Positions 53,493-62,328 are shown, counted from the stretch's first letter. The stretch: 64,000 nucleotides of DNA from Burkholderia ubonensis subsp. mesacidophila (GCF_002097715.1 NZ_CP020738.1:372001-436000), one strand, 5' to 3'. Made by a program: numbers and translations. Notes: a model not told the origin generated them from the sequence alone.

Positions 53493-54236
53493 ATGAACGA
53501 CGCGCGGCCTGTCGCGCTCGTTACCGGCTCGACGTCGGGCATCGGCGCAGCGATCGCGCGGCGGCTGTCGGCGGACGGCTACGCGGTGATCCTGCATTCG
53601 CGACGCTCCGTCGAAACGGGGCTGGCGATGGCGCGCGCGCTGGGCGCGGCGGCGTACGTGCAGGCCGATCTGGCCGACGACGCCGAGCGGGTGCGGCTGG
53701 TCCGCGACGCGCTCGCCGTGTGGGGCAGGCTCGACCTGCTGGTCAACAACGCGGGGATCAGCCGCGTGATTCCGCACGACGACCTTGCCGCGGCCACGCC
53801 GGCGATCTGGCAGGAACTGCATGAAGTCAACGTGATCGCGCCGTTCCGGCTGGTCGCCGAAGCGCAGGCGGCGCTGCGCGAAGCCGCGTCGCGCGGCCGG
53901 CCCGGTTGCGTCGTGAACGTCAGCTCGCATGCGGGCGTGCGGCCGAAGGGCGCGTCGATTCCGTATGCGGCGACGAAGGCGGCGCTCAACCACATGACGC
54001 GCCTGCTCGCGCTGTCGCTGGCGCCGGACATTCGCGTCAATGCGGTCGCGCCGGGCCTCGTCGACACGCCGCTGACCGCCGGCTGGACGGATGCGCGGCA
54101 GCGCTGGCGCGAGCACGCGCCGATGCGCCGCGCGGCGCAGCCGGACGACGTCGCGCAGACGGTCGCGATGCTGGCCGCATCGGACTATGTCACCGGCGAA
54201 ATCGTGCTGCTCGACGGCGGGTTGAACCTGACGTAG
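53493..54236 (+). CDS. Short-chain dehydrogenase/reductase (SDR)
   Basis: 247 residues from ATG 53493. Rossmann motif TGSTSGIGAAIAR, NNAGISRV, catalytic Ser in VVNVSSHAG, Tyr/Lys in YAATKAALNHM, and a closing DDVAQTVAMLAASDYVTGEIVLLDGG. The arrangement is the 3-oxoacyl-ACP reductase-like classical SDR. The substrate is not known. Confidence 0.9.
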   Translation: MNDARPVALVTGSTSGIGAAIARRLSADGYAVILHSRRSVETGLAMARALGAAAYVQADLADDAERVRLVRDALAVWGRLDLLVNNAGISRVIPHDDLAAATPAIWQELHEVNVIAPFRLVAEAQAALREAASRGRPGCVVNVSSHAGVRPKGASIPYAATKAALNHMTRLLALSLAPDIRVNAVAPGLVDTPLTAGWTDARQRWREHAPMRRAAQPDDVAQTVAMLAASDYVTGEIVLLDGGLNLT

Positions 54237-54278
54237 GGATTGAAGGCCGCAAGATGCCGGGCGGCGCGCCGCGTCCGC

Positions 54279-54581
54279 CTAGCCGAGCAAATGCCGCAGC
54301 ACGCCGGCCGACACGATGCCGATCGTCACGGTCGGCAGGATCGACAGGCGGGTCGCGGCCAGCAGCGTGACGGCCAGCGCGAGCAGGTCCGCGGGCCGGC
54401 TCGACACGAAGGCCGGCGCGATCACCGAGATCAGCACGCAGCCGGGCACGTTCTCCATGACCGCCGTCATGCGCGGGCTGAGCGTGCGGTTGCGCAGCAA
54501 TACGTAGCCGAGGATGCGCGACAGGTATGTCGTCGACGCCATCAGCACGATGGTCGCGACGGTGTGGAAATCAGGCAGCAT
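54279..54581 (-). CDS. azlD: AzlD-type branched-chain amino acid exporter subunit
   Basis: 100 residues with three or four membrane spans: TVATIVLMASTTYLSRILGYVLLRNRTLS and VPGCVLISVIAPAFVSS. It matches AzlD/YgaH, the small partner of AzlC. The two genes overlap by 11 bases. The pair exports branched-chain amino acids or analogues. Confidence 0.9.
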   Translation of the reverse strand: MLPDFHTVATIVLMASTTYLSRILGYVLLRNRTLSPRMTAVMENVPGCVLISVIAPAFVSSRPADLLALAVTLLAATRLSILPTVTIGIVSAGVLRHLLG

Positions 54582-55308
54582 CGCGCGGCTCCCACAGCAC
54601 GGCAGCGATCAGCCCTGCGCACGCGCCGGCCGCGACGTACCACGCGCCCGGGACGGCCAGGTGCGTGACGGCCGCGACGACGAGGCTGACGAACCACGGC
54701 CGGCTCGCGCGCACGCCTTTCCACATGCCCCTGAGCAGCACCAGGAAAACCGCCGTGAACGCCATGTCGAAGCCGTACCGCTCGACGTCGCCGATCGTCG
54801 GCCCGAGCGCGGCGCCGAGCGTCGTCATCGACAGCCATGTCATGTAGAGGCCGGCGGCCACGCCCGCGTAATACGGGACGCTGATGTGGTCGGCCGAGCG
54901 GTGCCGCGCGTCGGCGAGCGACATCGCCCAGCTCTCGTCGCACATGAAGAACAGCGCCGCGAACGCGCGCCTGCGCGGCAGGCGCCGGATGTACGGCGCG
55001 AACGCGGCGCCCATCAGGATGTGCCGCGAGTTCACCAGGAACGACATCGCGACGATCAGCGCGATGTGCGGCGGCGAGGTCCACAGCCGGATTGCCGCGA
55101 ATTCGGAGCCGCCGCCGAAATTGAGGCCGGTCAGCATCGGCACTTCGAGCAGGCTCAGGCCCTTCTGGGCGGCCTGCGCGCCCAGCACCAGCGCAAACGG
55201 AACGAAACCCAGCATCATGGGCAGCGACGCACGCAGGCCGCGGCCCATCTCCAGCAAGAACGCGGACTGCTGGCGCAGCCCGGTCGACGTTGAAACACTA
55301 CTGCTCAT
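54571..55308 (-). CDS. azlC: AzlC-type branched-chain amino acid exporter subunit
   Basis: 245 residues from ATG 55308 (GGAGG just upstream; a GTG at 55311 is in frame). The AzlC signature MLGFVPFALVLGAQAAQKGLSLLEV and FAAIRLWTSPPHIALIVAMSFLVNSRHILMGAAFAPY are clear, with about five spans. Transcribed divergently from an Lrp-family gene, the classical azl regulatory arrangement. Confidence 0.92.
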   Translation of the reverse strand: MSSSVSTSTGLRQQSAFLLEMGRGLRASLPMMLGFVPFALVLGAQAAQKGLSLLEVPMLTGLNFGGGSEFAAIRLWTSPPHIALIVAMSFLVNSRHILMGAAFAPYIRRLPRRRAFAALFFMCDESWAMSLADARHRSADHISVPYYAGVAAGLYMTWLSMTTLGAALGPTIGDVERYGFDMAFTAVFLVLLRGMWKGVRASRPWFVSLVVAAVTHLAVPGAWYVAAGACAGLIAAVLWEPRDAA

Positions 55309-55433
55309 CACACCTCCTTCGGGAGACGGATTGTCTGCTTTTTTGACTCGAATCGGGTTGCGTTGTGGCCAGTTCTTTCGGAGAATTTGGCATCGAACGC
55401 GCGATACGCGGATTTTTTGGAATCGGATGCCAA

Positions 55434-55892
55434 ATGAAGCTTGATGCCATCGACCGGCGGATTCTGAGCGCGCTCCAGCGCGACGGCCGCATGCAGAACG
55501 TGGAGCTCGCGCACGAGGTCGGGCTCTCGCCGTCGCCGTGCCTGCGGCGCGTGCGGCTGCTCGAGGAAGCGGGCGTGATCGAGAAATACGTGGCCGTGCT
55601 GAACCCCGCGAAGGTCGGCAAGGGGCTGACGATCTTCACGCGCGTGTGGCTGAAGGGGCAGGACGCGGAATCCGTGAACCGCTTCGCCGACGCCGTCCAG
55701 CAGATGCCGGAAGTCGTCGAGTGCCATCTGATGGCGGGCGACTGCGATTTCCTGCTGCGCGTCGTCGCGGCCGACATCGACGACTACCGGCGTTTCCAGA
55801 TGGAATACCTGACGCGCATTCCGGGCGTGCTGAGCGTGAAGACCGACATTCCGATGCAGAAGGTCAAGCTCACGTCGGCGCTGCCGACGTAG
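55434..55892 (+). CDS. Lrp/AsnC-family regulator, divergent from azlCD
   Basis: 152 residues from ATG 55434. Helix-turn-helix KLDAIDRRILSALQRDGRMQNVELAHEVGLSPSPCLRRVRLLEEAGVI and RAM domain with VVECHLMAGDCDFLLRVVAADIDDYRRFQMEYL. In Bacillus an Lrp homologue, AzlB, represses azlCD; the same logic fits here. The promoter regions of both genes lie in the 125 bases between. Confidence 0.92.
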   Translation: MKLDAIDRRILSALQRDGRMQNVELAHEVGLSPSPCLRRVRLLEEAGVIEKYVAVLNPAKVGKGLTIFTRVWLKGQDAESVNRFADAVQQMPEVVECHLMAGDCDFLLRVVAADIDDYRRFQMEYLTRIPGVLSVKTDIPMQKVKLTSALPT

Positions 55893-55996
55893 CGCCGCAC
55901 CGGTGACAATCGCCGGATAAACTGGCGGGCCAAGCCGCTTCGCCGCGCGCCAGGTCATGCGTCGGGACAGATGCGCTACTTCTTGTCGAGCCCTTC

Positions 55997-56566
55997 ATGC
56001 CGCCACTCAACAATCCGTGGAATTCGCTGGAAATCGTCAAGCTCGTGCTCGGCGTGCTGACGCCGCTGTCGGTGGCCTGCCTCGGTTGGCTCGTCGCGCG
56101 CCGGCTCAAGCGGCTGGAACTCGTGCAGTGGACCAACCAGAAGCTGATCGAGAAACGGCTCGCGCTCTACGACGCGGTCGCGCCGCTGCTCAACCAGCTG
56201 CTGTGCTTCTACACGTGGGTCGGCCACTGGAAGGACATTTCGCCGGACGACGTGATCCGGGCCAAGCGCGAGCTGGACCGCACGTTCCATATCTACCGCT
56301 ACCTGTTCGGCGACGACGTGTACGACGCGTACCACACGTACATCCATGCGCTGTTCGAGACGCACACGGGCGCGGGCCAGGATGCGCGAATCCGTTCGCT
56401 CATCGAGGCGCCGAACGGCGATCGCACGAAGCATGGCGCGTACGCGTGGAACCCGGCGTGGTACGGGCGGTTCGCGATCGCGAACGTCGTGGACGGCGCC
56501 GAAGTGCGCGCGCACTACACGCGGCTGATGGAGGCGCTGCGCGTTTCGCTGGGCGCGAACCGATGA
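55997..56566 (+). CDS. Hypothetical membrane-anchored protein
   Basis: 189 residues. An N-terminal span LEIVKLVLGVLTPLSVACLGWLVA is followed by RRLKRLELVQWTNQKLIEKRLALYDAVAPLLNQL, a helix usual in such single-span proteins. The C-terminal part has WYGRFAIANVVDGAEVRAHYTRLM. No family name recognised. Independent of its neighbours. Confidence 0.72.
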   Translation: MPPLNNPWNSLEIVKLVLGVLTPLSVACLGWLVARRLKRLELVQWTNQKLIEKRLALYDAVAPLLNQLLCFYTWVGHWKDISPDDVIRAKRELDRTFHIYRYLFGDDVYDAYHTYIHALFETHTGAGQDARIRSLIEAPNGDRTKHGAYAWNPAWYGRFAIANVVDGAEVRAHYTRLMEALRVSLGANR

Positions 56567-56602
56567 ATTGGCGGCCGGCGCGACGTGGATGCGACGCGCG
56601 GG

Positions 56603-57235
56603 TCAGCTCCGCCCGGCGGCCGCGAGCCGCGCGGCGAGCCCGACGAACACGGTGCCGAGCAGGTACTGCGGCAGCTTCGACGGACGCCGGCGCGCGCCGA
56701 TCCGGCGGCTCAGCCGGCTCGCGGACACGATGACCGCGCCGTTGACCACGAGGCCGATCAGGTTGAGCACGGTCGCGAGCACGAGAATCTGCACGGCGAT
56801 CGTGCCGTTCTCCGGCCGGATGAATTGCGGGAACAGCGCCAGCACGAACAGCGCCATCTTCGGGTTGAGGAGGTTCGTCGTCAGGCCCTGGCGAAAGATC
56901 GTCGTGGTGGGGCGGCGCGGGGCCGACGCGTCCGGCGTCAGCGACGTCGCGTCCGAGCGGAACGTCTTCCACGCGAGATAGAGCAGGTACGCGGCGCCGG
57001 CGAAGCGCACGGCGTCGTACGCGATCGGCACGGCCAGGAACAACTGCGACAGGCCGAGCGCGGCGGCCAGCGCGTGGCAGTAGGTGCCGGCCTGGATGCC
57101 CGCCAGCGTCGCGAACCCGGCGCGCCGGCCCTGGCTGACGCTGCGCGACGCGATCAGCAGCATGTCGGGGCCGGGCGTGGCGGTCAGCGCGAGACACGCG
57201 CCGGAGAACAGCGCGAGCGTGGAGAAGTCGATCAT
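56603..57235 (-). CDS. LysE/RhtB-family exporter
   Basis: 210 residues. Six membrane spans, TLALFSGACLALTATPGPDMLLIASRSVSQGRRAGFATLAGIQAGTYCHALAAALG with the PGPD signature. The C-terminal half has LTTNLLNPKMALFVLALFPQFI. Exports an amino acid. The start ATG has GGAACGC before it. It is second on the minus strand after the XRE gene, with 87 bases between. Confidence 0.9.
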   Translation of the reverse strand: MIDFSTLALFSGACLALTATPGPDMLLIASRSVSQGRRAGFATLAGIQAGTYCHALAAALGLSQLFLAVPIAYDAVRFAGAAYLLYLAWKTFRSDATSLTPDASAPRRPTTTIFRQGLTTNLLNPKMALFVLALFPQFIRPENGTIAVQILVLATVLNLIGLVVNGAVIVSASRLSRRIGARRRPSKLPQYLLGTVFVGLAARLAAAGRS

Positions 57236-57322
57236 GGGCGTTCCTTTGTACCGGTTCGGCGCAAAAGGAAGAACAGTGTAGGAACGCGCGCGATGCCGGT
57301 CAACCGCGCGATCGACGTGGCG

Positions 57323-58237
57323 CTACACGCGGTCGAGCAGGTCGACGAGCAGCTTGGCCCCGTCGGCCCCTTTCGTGGAATCCGTCCACAGCCGGTCGAT
57401 CATCTTCCGGTACATCGCGACGGCGTCGGCTGACGTGGTGATCGTCGCGATGCCGGTGCGGATGTTCGGCAGCTCGCCGAGCCGGAACGGCGACACCGCG
57501 ATATGCGCGCTGTCGTCGTCCTCGAAGATCTGGAAGGTCTCGTTCGGCAGGTTGTCGCTGACGATCCCGATCCGCACGCCCTTGGCATCGTCCTCGAGCA
57601 TTCCGACGATCCGCATCACCTCGCGGCGCGCGGCGAGCTTCCGCTCGAGCTGCACGCCGGGCGGCAGCCCGAGGCGGCCGACCAGGCCGTGGTGCAGGAA
57701 CTGCTCGATCTGGCGCAGCCCGATCAGGCTCGTCACGTTCAGCGGGGCGCGCCGGAACGCGGCTTTCCGGTCCGCGAGGATCGCCATCACTTTCGACTGC
57801 GTCTGCCGCCACGCGGCATCGGTCAGCGACGGCGGGATGCTTTCCTCGAGCATCTGGCGCAGCCAGCCTTCGTAATCGTCGGACGTCAGCAGGAACGAGA
57901 ACGGATCGAAATGCGCGACGATCCGCTGCGAGCGGCTTTCGAGCTGGCGCATGCGCTCGAAGTAGCTGATCGCCGAATCGTGATACTCGACCTCGACGCC
58001 CATCAGGTTCGCGAGCGACACGCCGAACAGCGCGGCGAGCCGCTCGAGCGTATCGATCTTCACGATCTCGCCGCGTTCGAGCTTATAGACCGCCGCGCGC
58101 GAGATGTTCAGGCGCTCGGCGACATCCTCGCTGCGCAACTCGGCGGCCATCCGGTACGCACGCAAGCGCTCGCCAATGCTGTTGAAGTCGAAGCGCGCGC
58201 CACGCAGGCGCGTTTTTCGGGATCCGGCTGTGGACAT
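57323..58237 (-). CDS. XRE-family regulator, likely repressor of pyrimidine-type gene cluster
   Basis: 304 residues. N-terminal XRE helix-turn-helix: FNSIGERLRAYRMAAELRSEDVAERLNISRAAVYKLERGEIVKIDTLERLAALFGVSL. The long C-terminal part (about 220 residues) has no named domain; it includes HFDPFSFLLTSDDYEGWLRQMLEES and MLEDDAKGVRIGIVSDNLPNETFQIFEDDDSAHI. It lies at the head of the porin/MFS/PyrD cluster, and repeated GTC-N10-GAC sites sit in front of its targets. Ligand unknown. Confidence 0.85.
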   Translation of the reverse strand: MSTAGSRKTRLRGARFDFNSIGERLRAYRMAAELRSEDVAERLNISRAAVYKLERGEIVKIDTLERLAALFGVSLANLMGVEVEYHDSAISYFERMRQLESRSQRIVAHFDPFSFLLTSDDYEGWLRQMLEESIPPSLTDAAWRQTQSKVMAILADRKAAFRRAPLNVTSLIGLRQIEQFLHHGLVGRLGLPPGVQLERKLAARREVMRIVGMLEDDAKGVRIGIVSDNLPNETFQIFEDDDSAHIAVSPFRLGELPNIRTGIATITTSADAVAMYRKMIDRLWTDSTKGADGAKLLVDLLDRV

Positions 58238-58313
58238 GGGGTACCCCTGGGTGGCAGGTGAAAAAAATCGACAGACACCGTGTTGCGCGAAGGCGCCGCG
58301 ACGACCGATGTTT

Positions 58314-58348
58314 GTCTATTTTTTTGTATCGGGTATTTTAACGTAGAC
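58314..58348. promoter_or_regulatory. Degenerate GTC-N10-GAC sites upstream of XRE gene
   Basis: GTCTATTTTTTTGTAT (58314-58329) and GTATTTTAACGTAGAC (58333-58348) each keep one half of the consensus GTCTAAATATTTAGAC. They may be autoregulatory half-sites. Confidence 0.4.
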
Positions 58349-58437
58349 GACGGCGGATGCACGCACACCCGCGGCTTGCGGTCGTCTTGTGCGCGGCAGC
58401 GACCGGCAACCGGCTCGTGTCCACGCGGGTGCGCATC

Positions 58438-58453
58438 GTCTAAATATTTGGAC
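58438..58453. promoter_or_regulatory. XRE-type operator upstream of porin
   Basis: GTCTAAATATTTGGAC, 7 of 8 dyad pairs matching the palindrome at 59719. It lies 93 bases upstream of the porin start. Confidence 0.7.
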
Positions 58454-58545
58454 AGTCGGCGAAGGCGCAGACGCTGTCGGCGATGGCGACATCGCACTTT
58501 CCAACCATTCCCACGTACCGGCCCATTGCGCCGGGAGGAGAAAAC

Positions 58546-59619
58546 ATGACCCCACGGACCCCGCTGACCCGATACCGGGCAGGATTCCTGATGGCCGGCG
58601 CGGCAAGCGCGCTGTGCGTCGCGCCGCTCGCGCACGCGCAGTCGAGCGTGACGCTGTACGGCGTCGCCGACGCTTTCGTCGGCGCGATGAAAGCTCCCGG
58701 CGGCCGCACGGCGGTCGTGCAGTCGGGCGGCGGGATGACGACGTCGTTCTGGGGTATCGGCGGCACCGAGGATCTCGGCAACGGCAACAAGGCCGTCTTC
58801 GTGCTCGAGAGCTACTTCCAGCCGCAAAGCGGCGCATACGGCCGCTACGGCGGCGACAGCCCGTTTTCGCGCAACGCGTACATAGGACTGCAGACGCGGT
58901 TCGGCCAGCTTCGCGCCGGCCGCATCACGACGCCGCTGTATCTCGCGACGATCCAGTTCAATCCGCTGTTCAATTCGTACACGTTCTCGCCGATGATCTT
59001 CCACACGTTCAAAGGCGTGGGCGCCGAGGGCGTGGTCGGCGATTCGGCGTGGAACAACGCGCTCGCCTATACGAGCCCGACGTTCGGCGGATTCAATGCG
59101 GGGCTGCTGTATGCGCTCGGCAATACGGCCGGCCGCAACGGCGCGAAGAAATGGAGCGTCAACGCGAACTACGCGCGGGGGGCGTTCGCGGCCGCCGCGG
59201 TCTTCCAGTACGTGAATTTCAGCGCGACGCCCGGCGATCTCGGCGGCGCGCTCGCCGCGGCACCCGGCCTGTCGAGCCAGCGCACGGTGCAGGTCGGCGC
59301 GTCGTACGACTGGCGGGTCGTGAAGCTGTTCGCGCAGTACATGAACGTCGCGAGCCGCGCGCAGCGCGGCAATTTCCACGGCGATACGGTGCAGGCGGGC
59401 GTCAGCGTGCCGATTGGCACCGGCGCGCTGCTGGCAAGCTATGCGTACACGCATTCGAGCAGGTCGCTCGCCGACGGCGAGCATCGCAGCACCGGCGCGC
59501 TCGGCTACGACTATCCGCTGTCGAAGCGCACCGACCTCTATTCGGCGATCAAGGTCGATCACGTCGGCGGGCTGTCGACCGGCATCACGTACGGCGCGGG
59601 CCTGCGCACGCGTTTCTGA
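58546..59619 (+). CDS. Gram-negative porin
   Basis: 357 residues from ATG 58546 (GGGAGGAG upstream; earlier in-frame ATG 58483 not supported). Signal RAGFLMAGAASALCVAPLAHAQ. The mature protein begins SSVTLYGVADAFVGAMK, the usual OmpC-like trimeric porin start of Burkholderia, and ends in a strand with C-terminal Phe (GAGLRTRF), needed for Bam assembly. Sixteen beta strands expected. Under the cluster operator, it may be a specific channel for the transported acid. Confidence 0.93.
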   Translation: MTPRTPLTRYRAGFLMAGAASALCVAPLAHAQSSVTLYGVADAFVGAMKAPGGRTAVVQSGGGMTTSFWGIGGTEDLGNGNKAVFVLESYFQPQSGAYGRYGGDSPFSRNAYIGLQTRFGQLRAGRITTPLYLATIQFNPLFNSYTFSPMIFHTFKGVGAEGVVGDSAWNNALAYTSPTFGGFNAGLLYALGNTAGRNGAKKWSVNANYARGAFAAAAVFQYVNFSATPGDLGGALAAAPGLSSQRTVQVGASYDWRVVKLFAQYMNVASRAQRGNFHGDTVQAGVSVPIGTGALLASYAYTHSSRSLADGEHRSTGALGYDYPLSKRTDLYSAIKVDHVGGLSTGITYGAGLRTRF

Positions 59620-59718
59620 CGAAGGCGCGCAATGCGAGGCTTCGCGCGCGGTTTCCCGCGCAGTTTCCCGGTATACCCCGATACATCGGACGCTTGCATT
59701 CCATTTTTGATGCGAGTA

Positions 59719-59734
59719 GTCTAAATATTTAGAC
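59719..59734. promoter_or_regulatory. Perfect 16-bp operator GTCTAAATATTTAGAC
   Basis: GTCTAAATATTTAGAC is fully palindromic and touches the GAGGAGGAG ribosome site of the next gene. Its position downstream of a likely promoter fits a repressor roadblock. The match with 58438 and 60106 defines a local regulon. Confidence 0.8.
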
Positions 59735-59746
59735 GAGGAGGAGAGC

Positions 59747-60070
59747 ATGAACCTTTTGGACGCCACGCAGTGGCTGGCACAGGACATCGTCGGCTTTTCC
59801 GACATTCACCGGTTCGCCACGCGCTGCCGGGACGCGGCGGCGCCGCACGGGCGCGAATCGGCTGCGCTGGTGCTGCTCGCGCAGGCGGCCGCGACGTTCG
59901 CCGAGCGGCAGGAGGGCGTGGCGGTCTGCACGGAGACGGTGCAGGCGTTTCTCGCCGGGCTGCGCGAGCATGCGCGGCGGCTGAGCGACGCGAGCCTGCG
60001 CTCGGACGACGCGCTGCTCGCGGCGCTCAACGGTTTCGCCGCGCAGGTGTCGAAGGAACTGGTCGTCTGA
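59747..60070 (+). CDS. Small helical protein of the XRE regulon
   Basis: 107 residues from ATG 59747 with GAGGAGGAG upstream. Predicted all-helical, with DATQWLAQDIVGFSDIHRFATRCRDAA and SLRSDDALLAALNGFAAQV. No signal peptide or membrane span. No family recognised. It has its own operator and lies between the porin and transporter genes, which makes it a real member of the cluster rather than a chance frame. Confidence 0.7.
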   Translation: MNLLDATQWLAQDIVGFSDIHRFATRCRDAAAPHGRESAALVLLAQAAATFAERQEGVAVCTETVQAFLAGLREHARRLSDASLRSDDALLAALNGFAAQVSKELVV

Positions 60071-60105
60071 AGCACGGCGCCGGCGCCGATCCGCCCGGGC
60101 CGCTT

Positions 60106-60121
60106 GTCTAAAAAAAACGAC
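60106..60121. promoter_or_regulatory. Operator-like site upstream of MFS gene
   Basis: GTCTAAAAAAAACGAC keeps GTC-N10-GAC and the T-A flank of the palindromes at 58438 and 59719. It lies 60 bases before the MFS start. Confidence 0.6.
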
Positions 60122-60180
60122 AGACGGCCGCGATGCGGATCGCCGGCATCGATATCCCCCTCCTCACGATACGGACAATC

Positions 60181-61428
60181 ATGGAAGCGAACCTTCGATC
60201 CGCCGCGGCCGCGCCCGCCGGCGAACCGCCCGAGCGGGTGTCGCGCTACGCGTGGAAAGTGCTGGCCGGCTCGGCCATCGGCTATGCGATGGACGGCTTC
60301 GACCTGCTGATCCTCGGCTTCATGCTGCCGGCGATTTCGGCGTCGCTGCAGCTCGGCGCGCAGCAGGCGGGGGCGCTCGTCACGTGGACGCTCGTCGGCG
60401 CGGTCGCGGGCGGCGTGATCTTCGGCGCGCTCAGCGATCGCTACGGCCGCGTGCGCGTGCTGACCTGGACGATCCTGCTGTTCGCGGTGTTCACCGGGCT
60501 GTGCGCGTTCGCGCAGGGCTTCTGGGACCTGCTCGCATACCGGACCATCGCCGGCATCGGCCTCGGCGGCGAATTCGGCATCGGCATGGCGCTCGCGGCC
60601 GAAGCGTGGCCGGCCAGCAAGCGTGCGCGCGTGTCGTCGTACGTGGCGCTCGGCTGGCAGAGCGGCGTGCTCGCGGCGTCGCTGCTGACGCCGCTGCTGC
60701 TGCAGAGCGTCGGCTGGCGCGGCATGTTCGCGATCGGCGTGCTGCCCGCGATCGTCGCCTGGGTGCTGCGCAACAAGCTGCACGAGCCGGAAGTGTTCGT
60801 CCGCAGCAAGCAGCCGGCGCGCACGGGCGCGCGCTTCCGCCTGCTGTTCGCCGATGCGCGCACGACCCGCACGAGCATCGGCATCGTCGTGCTGTGCGCG
60901 GTCCAGAACTTCGGCTACTACGGGATCATGATCTGGATGCCGACGTTCCTGTCGAAGCAGCTCGGCTTCTCGCTGACGAAATCCGGGCTGTGGACCGCGG
61001 TGACCGTGCTCGGGATGATGGCCGGCGTCTGGGTGTTCGGGCACCTGGCCGACCGGATCGGCCGCAAGCCGACGTTCCTGCTGTACCAGGTCGGCTCGGT
61101 GGCGATGGTGTTCGCGTATTCGCAGCTGACGGACCCGGCCACGATGCTGTGGGGCGGCGCGCTGATGGGCATGTTCGTGAACGGCATGGTCGGCGGCTAC
61201 GGCACGCTGATGTCCGAGGCGTACCCGACCGCGGTCCGCGCGACCGCGCAGAACGTGCTGTGGAACGTCGGCCGCGCGATCGGCGGCCTCGGGCCGCTCG
61301 TCGTCGGCGCGCTTGCCGCGCGCTACTCGTTCCAGATCGCGATCGCGATGCTGGCCGCGCTGTACATGCTCGACATGATCGTCACGGTCACGCTGATTCC
61401 GGAACTGAAGGACCGCGCGCTCGACTGA
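60181..61428 (+). CDS. MFS transporter, aromatic-acid/H+ symporter type
   Basis: 415 residues from ATG 60181. First span GYAMDGFDLLILGFMLPAISASLQL with the AAHS signature DGFD, then GALSDRYGRVRVL (motif A) and GGEFGIGMALAAEAWPASKRAR. The AAHS group imports carboxylated rings such as benzoate, gallate and nicotinate. Orotate is a carboxylated pyrimidine ring and would suit this transporter and its downstream genes. Starts an operon with the PyrK-like, PyrD-like and hydrolase genes. Confidence 0.9.
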   Translation: MEANLRSAAAAPAGEPPERVSRYAWKVLAGSAIGYAMDGFDLLILGFMLPAISASLQLGAQQAGALVTWTLVGAVAGGVIFGALSDRYGRVRVLTWTILLFAVFTGLCAFAQGFWDLLAYRTIAGIGLGGEFGIGMALAAEAWPASKRARVSSYVALGWQSGVLAASLLTPLLLQSVGWRGMFAIGVLPAIVAWVLRNKLHEPEVFVRSKQPARTGARFRLLFADARTTRTSIGIVVLCAVQNFGYYGIMIWMPTFLSKQLGFSLTKSGLWTAVTVLGMMAGVWVFGHLADRIGRKPTFLLYQVGSVAMVFAYSQLTDPATMLWGGALMGMFVNGMVGGYGTLMSEAYPTAVRATAQNVLWNVGRAIGGLGPLVVGALAARYSFQIAIAMLAALYMLDMIVTVTLIPELKDRALD

Positions 61429-61467
61429 CGCGCGCGCCGTCCGGCCAACCGCAACGAGGAGAAAACG

Positions 61468-62328
61468 ATGGACGTGATCGATGCGGCGCGCGACTGCGCG
61501 CAGCCGTGGGCGGCCGGCGTCGCCACGCACACGTGCGACGTGGTCGAGCACCGGGCGGTGAACCGGCGCTATCGCTACCTGCGCGTGCGAGCCGACGCGC
61601 CGCTCGCGCGCGTCACGCAGGCCGGCCAGTTCTATCAGCTGGTCTGCCCCGTCGGCGATCTGTACCGCCCGTTCCTGCCGCGCCCGATGAGCGTGTACGG
61701 TGTCGGCCCCGACGCCGGCGAAATCGAGTTCCTGTACAACGTGACCGGCGAAGGCACGCGCGCGCTCGCGCAGCTCGGCGCGGGCGACCGGCTGCCGATC
61801 GTCGGGCCGCTCGGGACCCCGTTCACGCTCGACCCCGGCGCGCGGCGGCTGCTGCTCGTCGCGCGCGGCGTCGGTCTCGCGACGATGGCGCCGCTCGTGC
61901 AGCGGGCGGCACGGGCGGGCATTGCGCTGACGGTCGTGATGTCGGCGCGCACGCCGGACGACCTGATGACCGCGGAATTCCTGCGCGGCGCGCCGGCCGA
62001 CGTGCATGCGGTGTTCGACAGCGACGGCACGTCGGCGGTCGCGAACGTGGACGCGCTGCTGCGCGACGTGATCGCGCGCGATCGGCCGGACGCGGTCTAC
62101 ACGTGCGGCTCGCAACGGCTGCTCGCGCTGCTGCAGCGCGTGCTTGCCGACCATCCGTCGATGCGCGGCGAGGTCGCGCTCGAGCAGCGGATGGCGTGCG
62201 GGATGGGCGTGTGCCTGTCGTGCGTGCGGATGTTCGACGACGGCGAAACCCGCGCATTCCGGCGCGTGTGCCGCGAGGGCCCGGTGTTCGCGATTCGCGA
62301 CGTGGTGGCGGAGGTGGAGTTTGGCTGA
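61468..62328 (+). CDS. Dihydroorotate dehydrogenase-type electron transfer subunit (PyrK-like)
   Basis: 286 residues. Ferredoxin-reductase-like FAD domain (GQFYQLVCPVGDLYRPFLPRPMSVYGV), NAD domain, and a C-terminal 2Fe-2S site CGMGVCLSCVRMFDDGETRAFRRVC (Cys spacing 4, 2 and 15), the PyrK layout of class 1B enzymes. It would shuttle electrons between NAD(H) and the FMN of the PyrD-like partner. The next gene overlaps its stop by 8 bases, showing a tight complex. Real Burkholderia biosynthesis uses a quinone-linked PyrD, so this is an extra system. Confidence 0.9.
   Translation: MDVIDAARDCAQPWAAGVATHTCDVVEHRAVNRRYRYLRVRADAPLARVTQAGQFYQLVCPVGDLYRPFLPRPMSVYGVGPDAGEIEFLYNVTGEGTRALAQLGAGDRLPIVGPLGTPFTLDPGARRLLLVARGVGLATMAPLVQRAARAGIALTVVMSARTPDDLMTAEFLRGAPADVHAVFDSDGTSAVANVDALLRDVIARDRPDAVYTCGSQRLLALLQRVLADHPSMRGEVALEQRMACGMGVCLSCVRMFDDGETRAFRRVCREGPVFAIRDVVAEVEFG

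Larger units (their letters stand above)
58238..58545. other. Divergent regulatory region between XRE gene and porin
   Basis: 308 bases with no gene. It holds A/T-rich sites flanking GTC/GAC halves (58314-58348) and the operator 58438-58453. The porin ribosome site is GGGAGGAG just before 58546. Confidence 0.65.
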
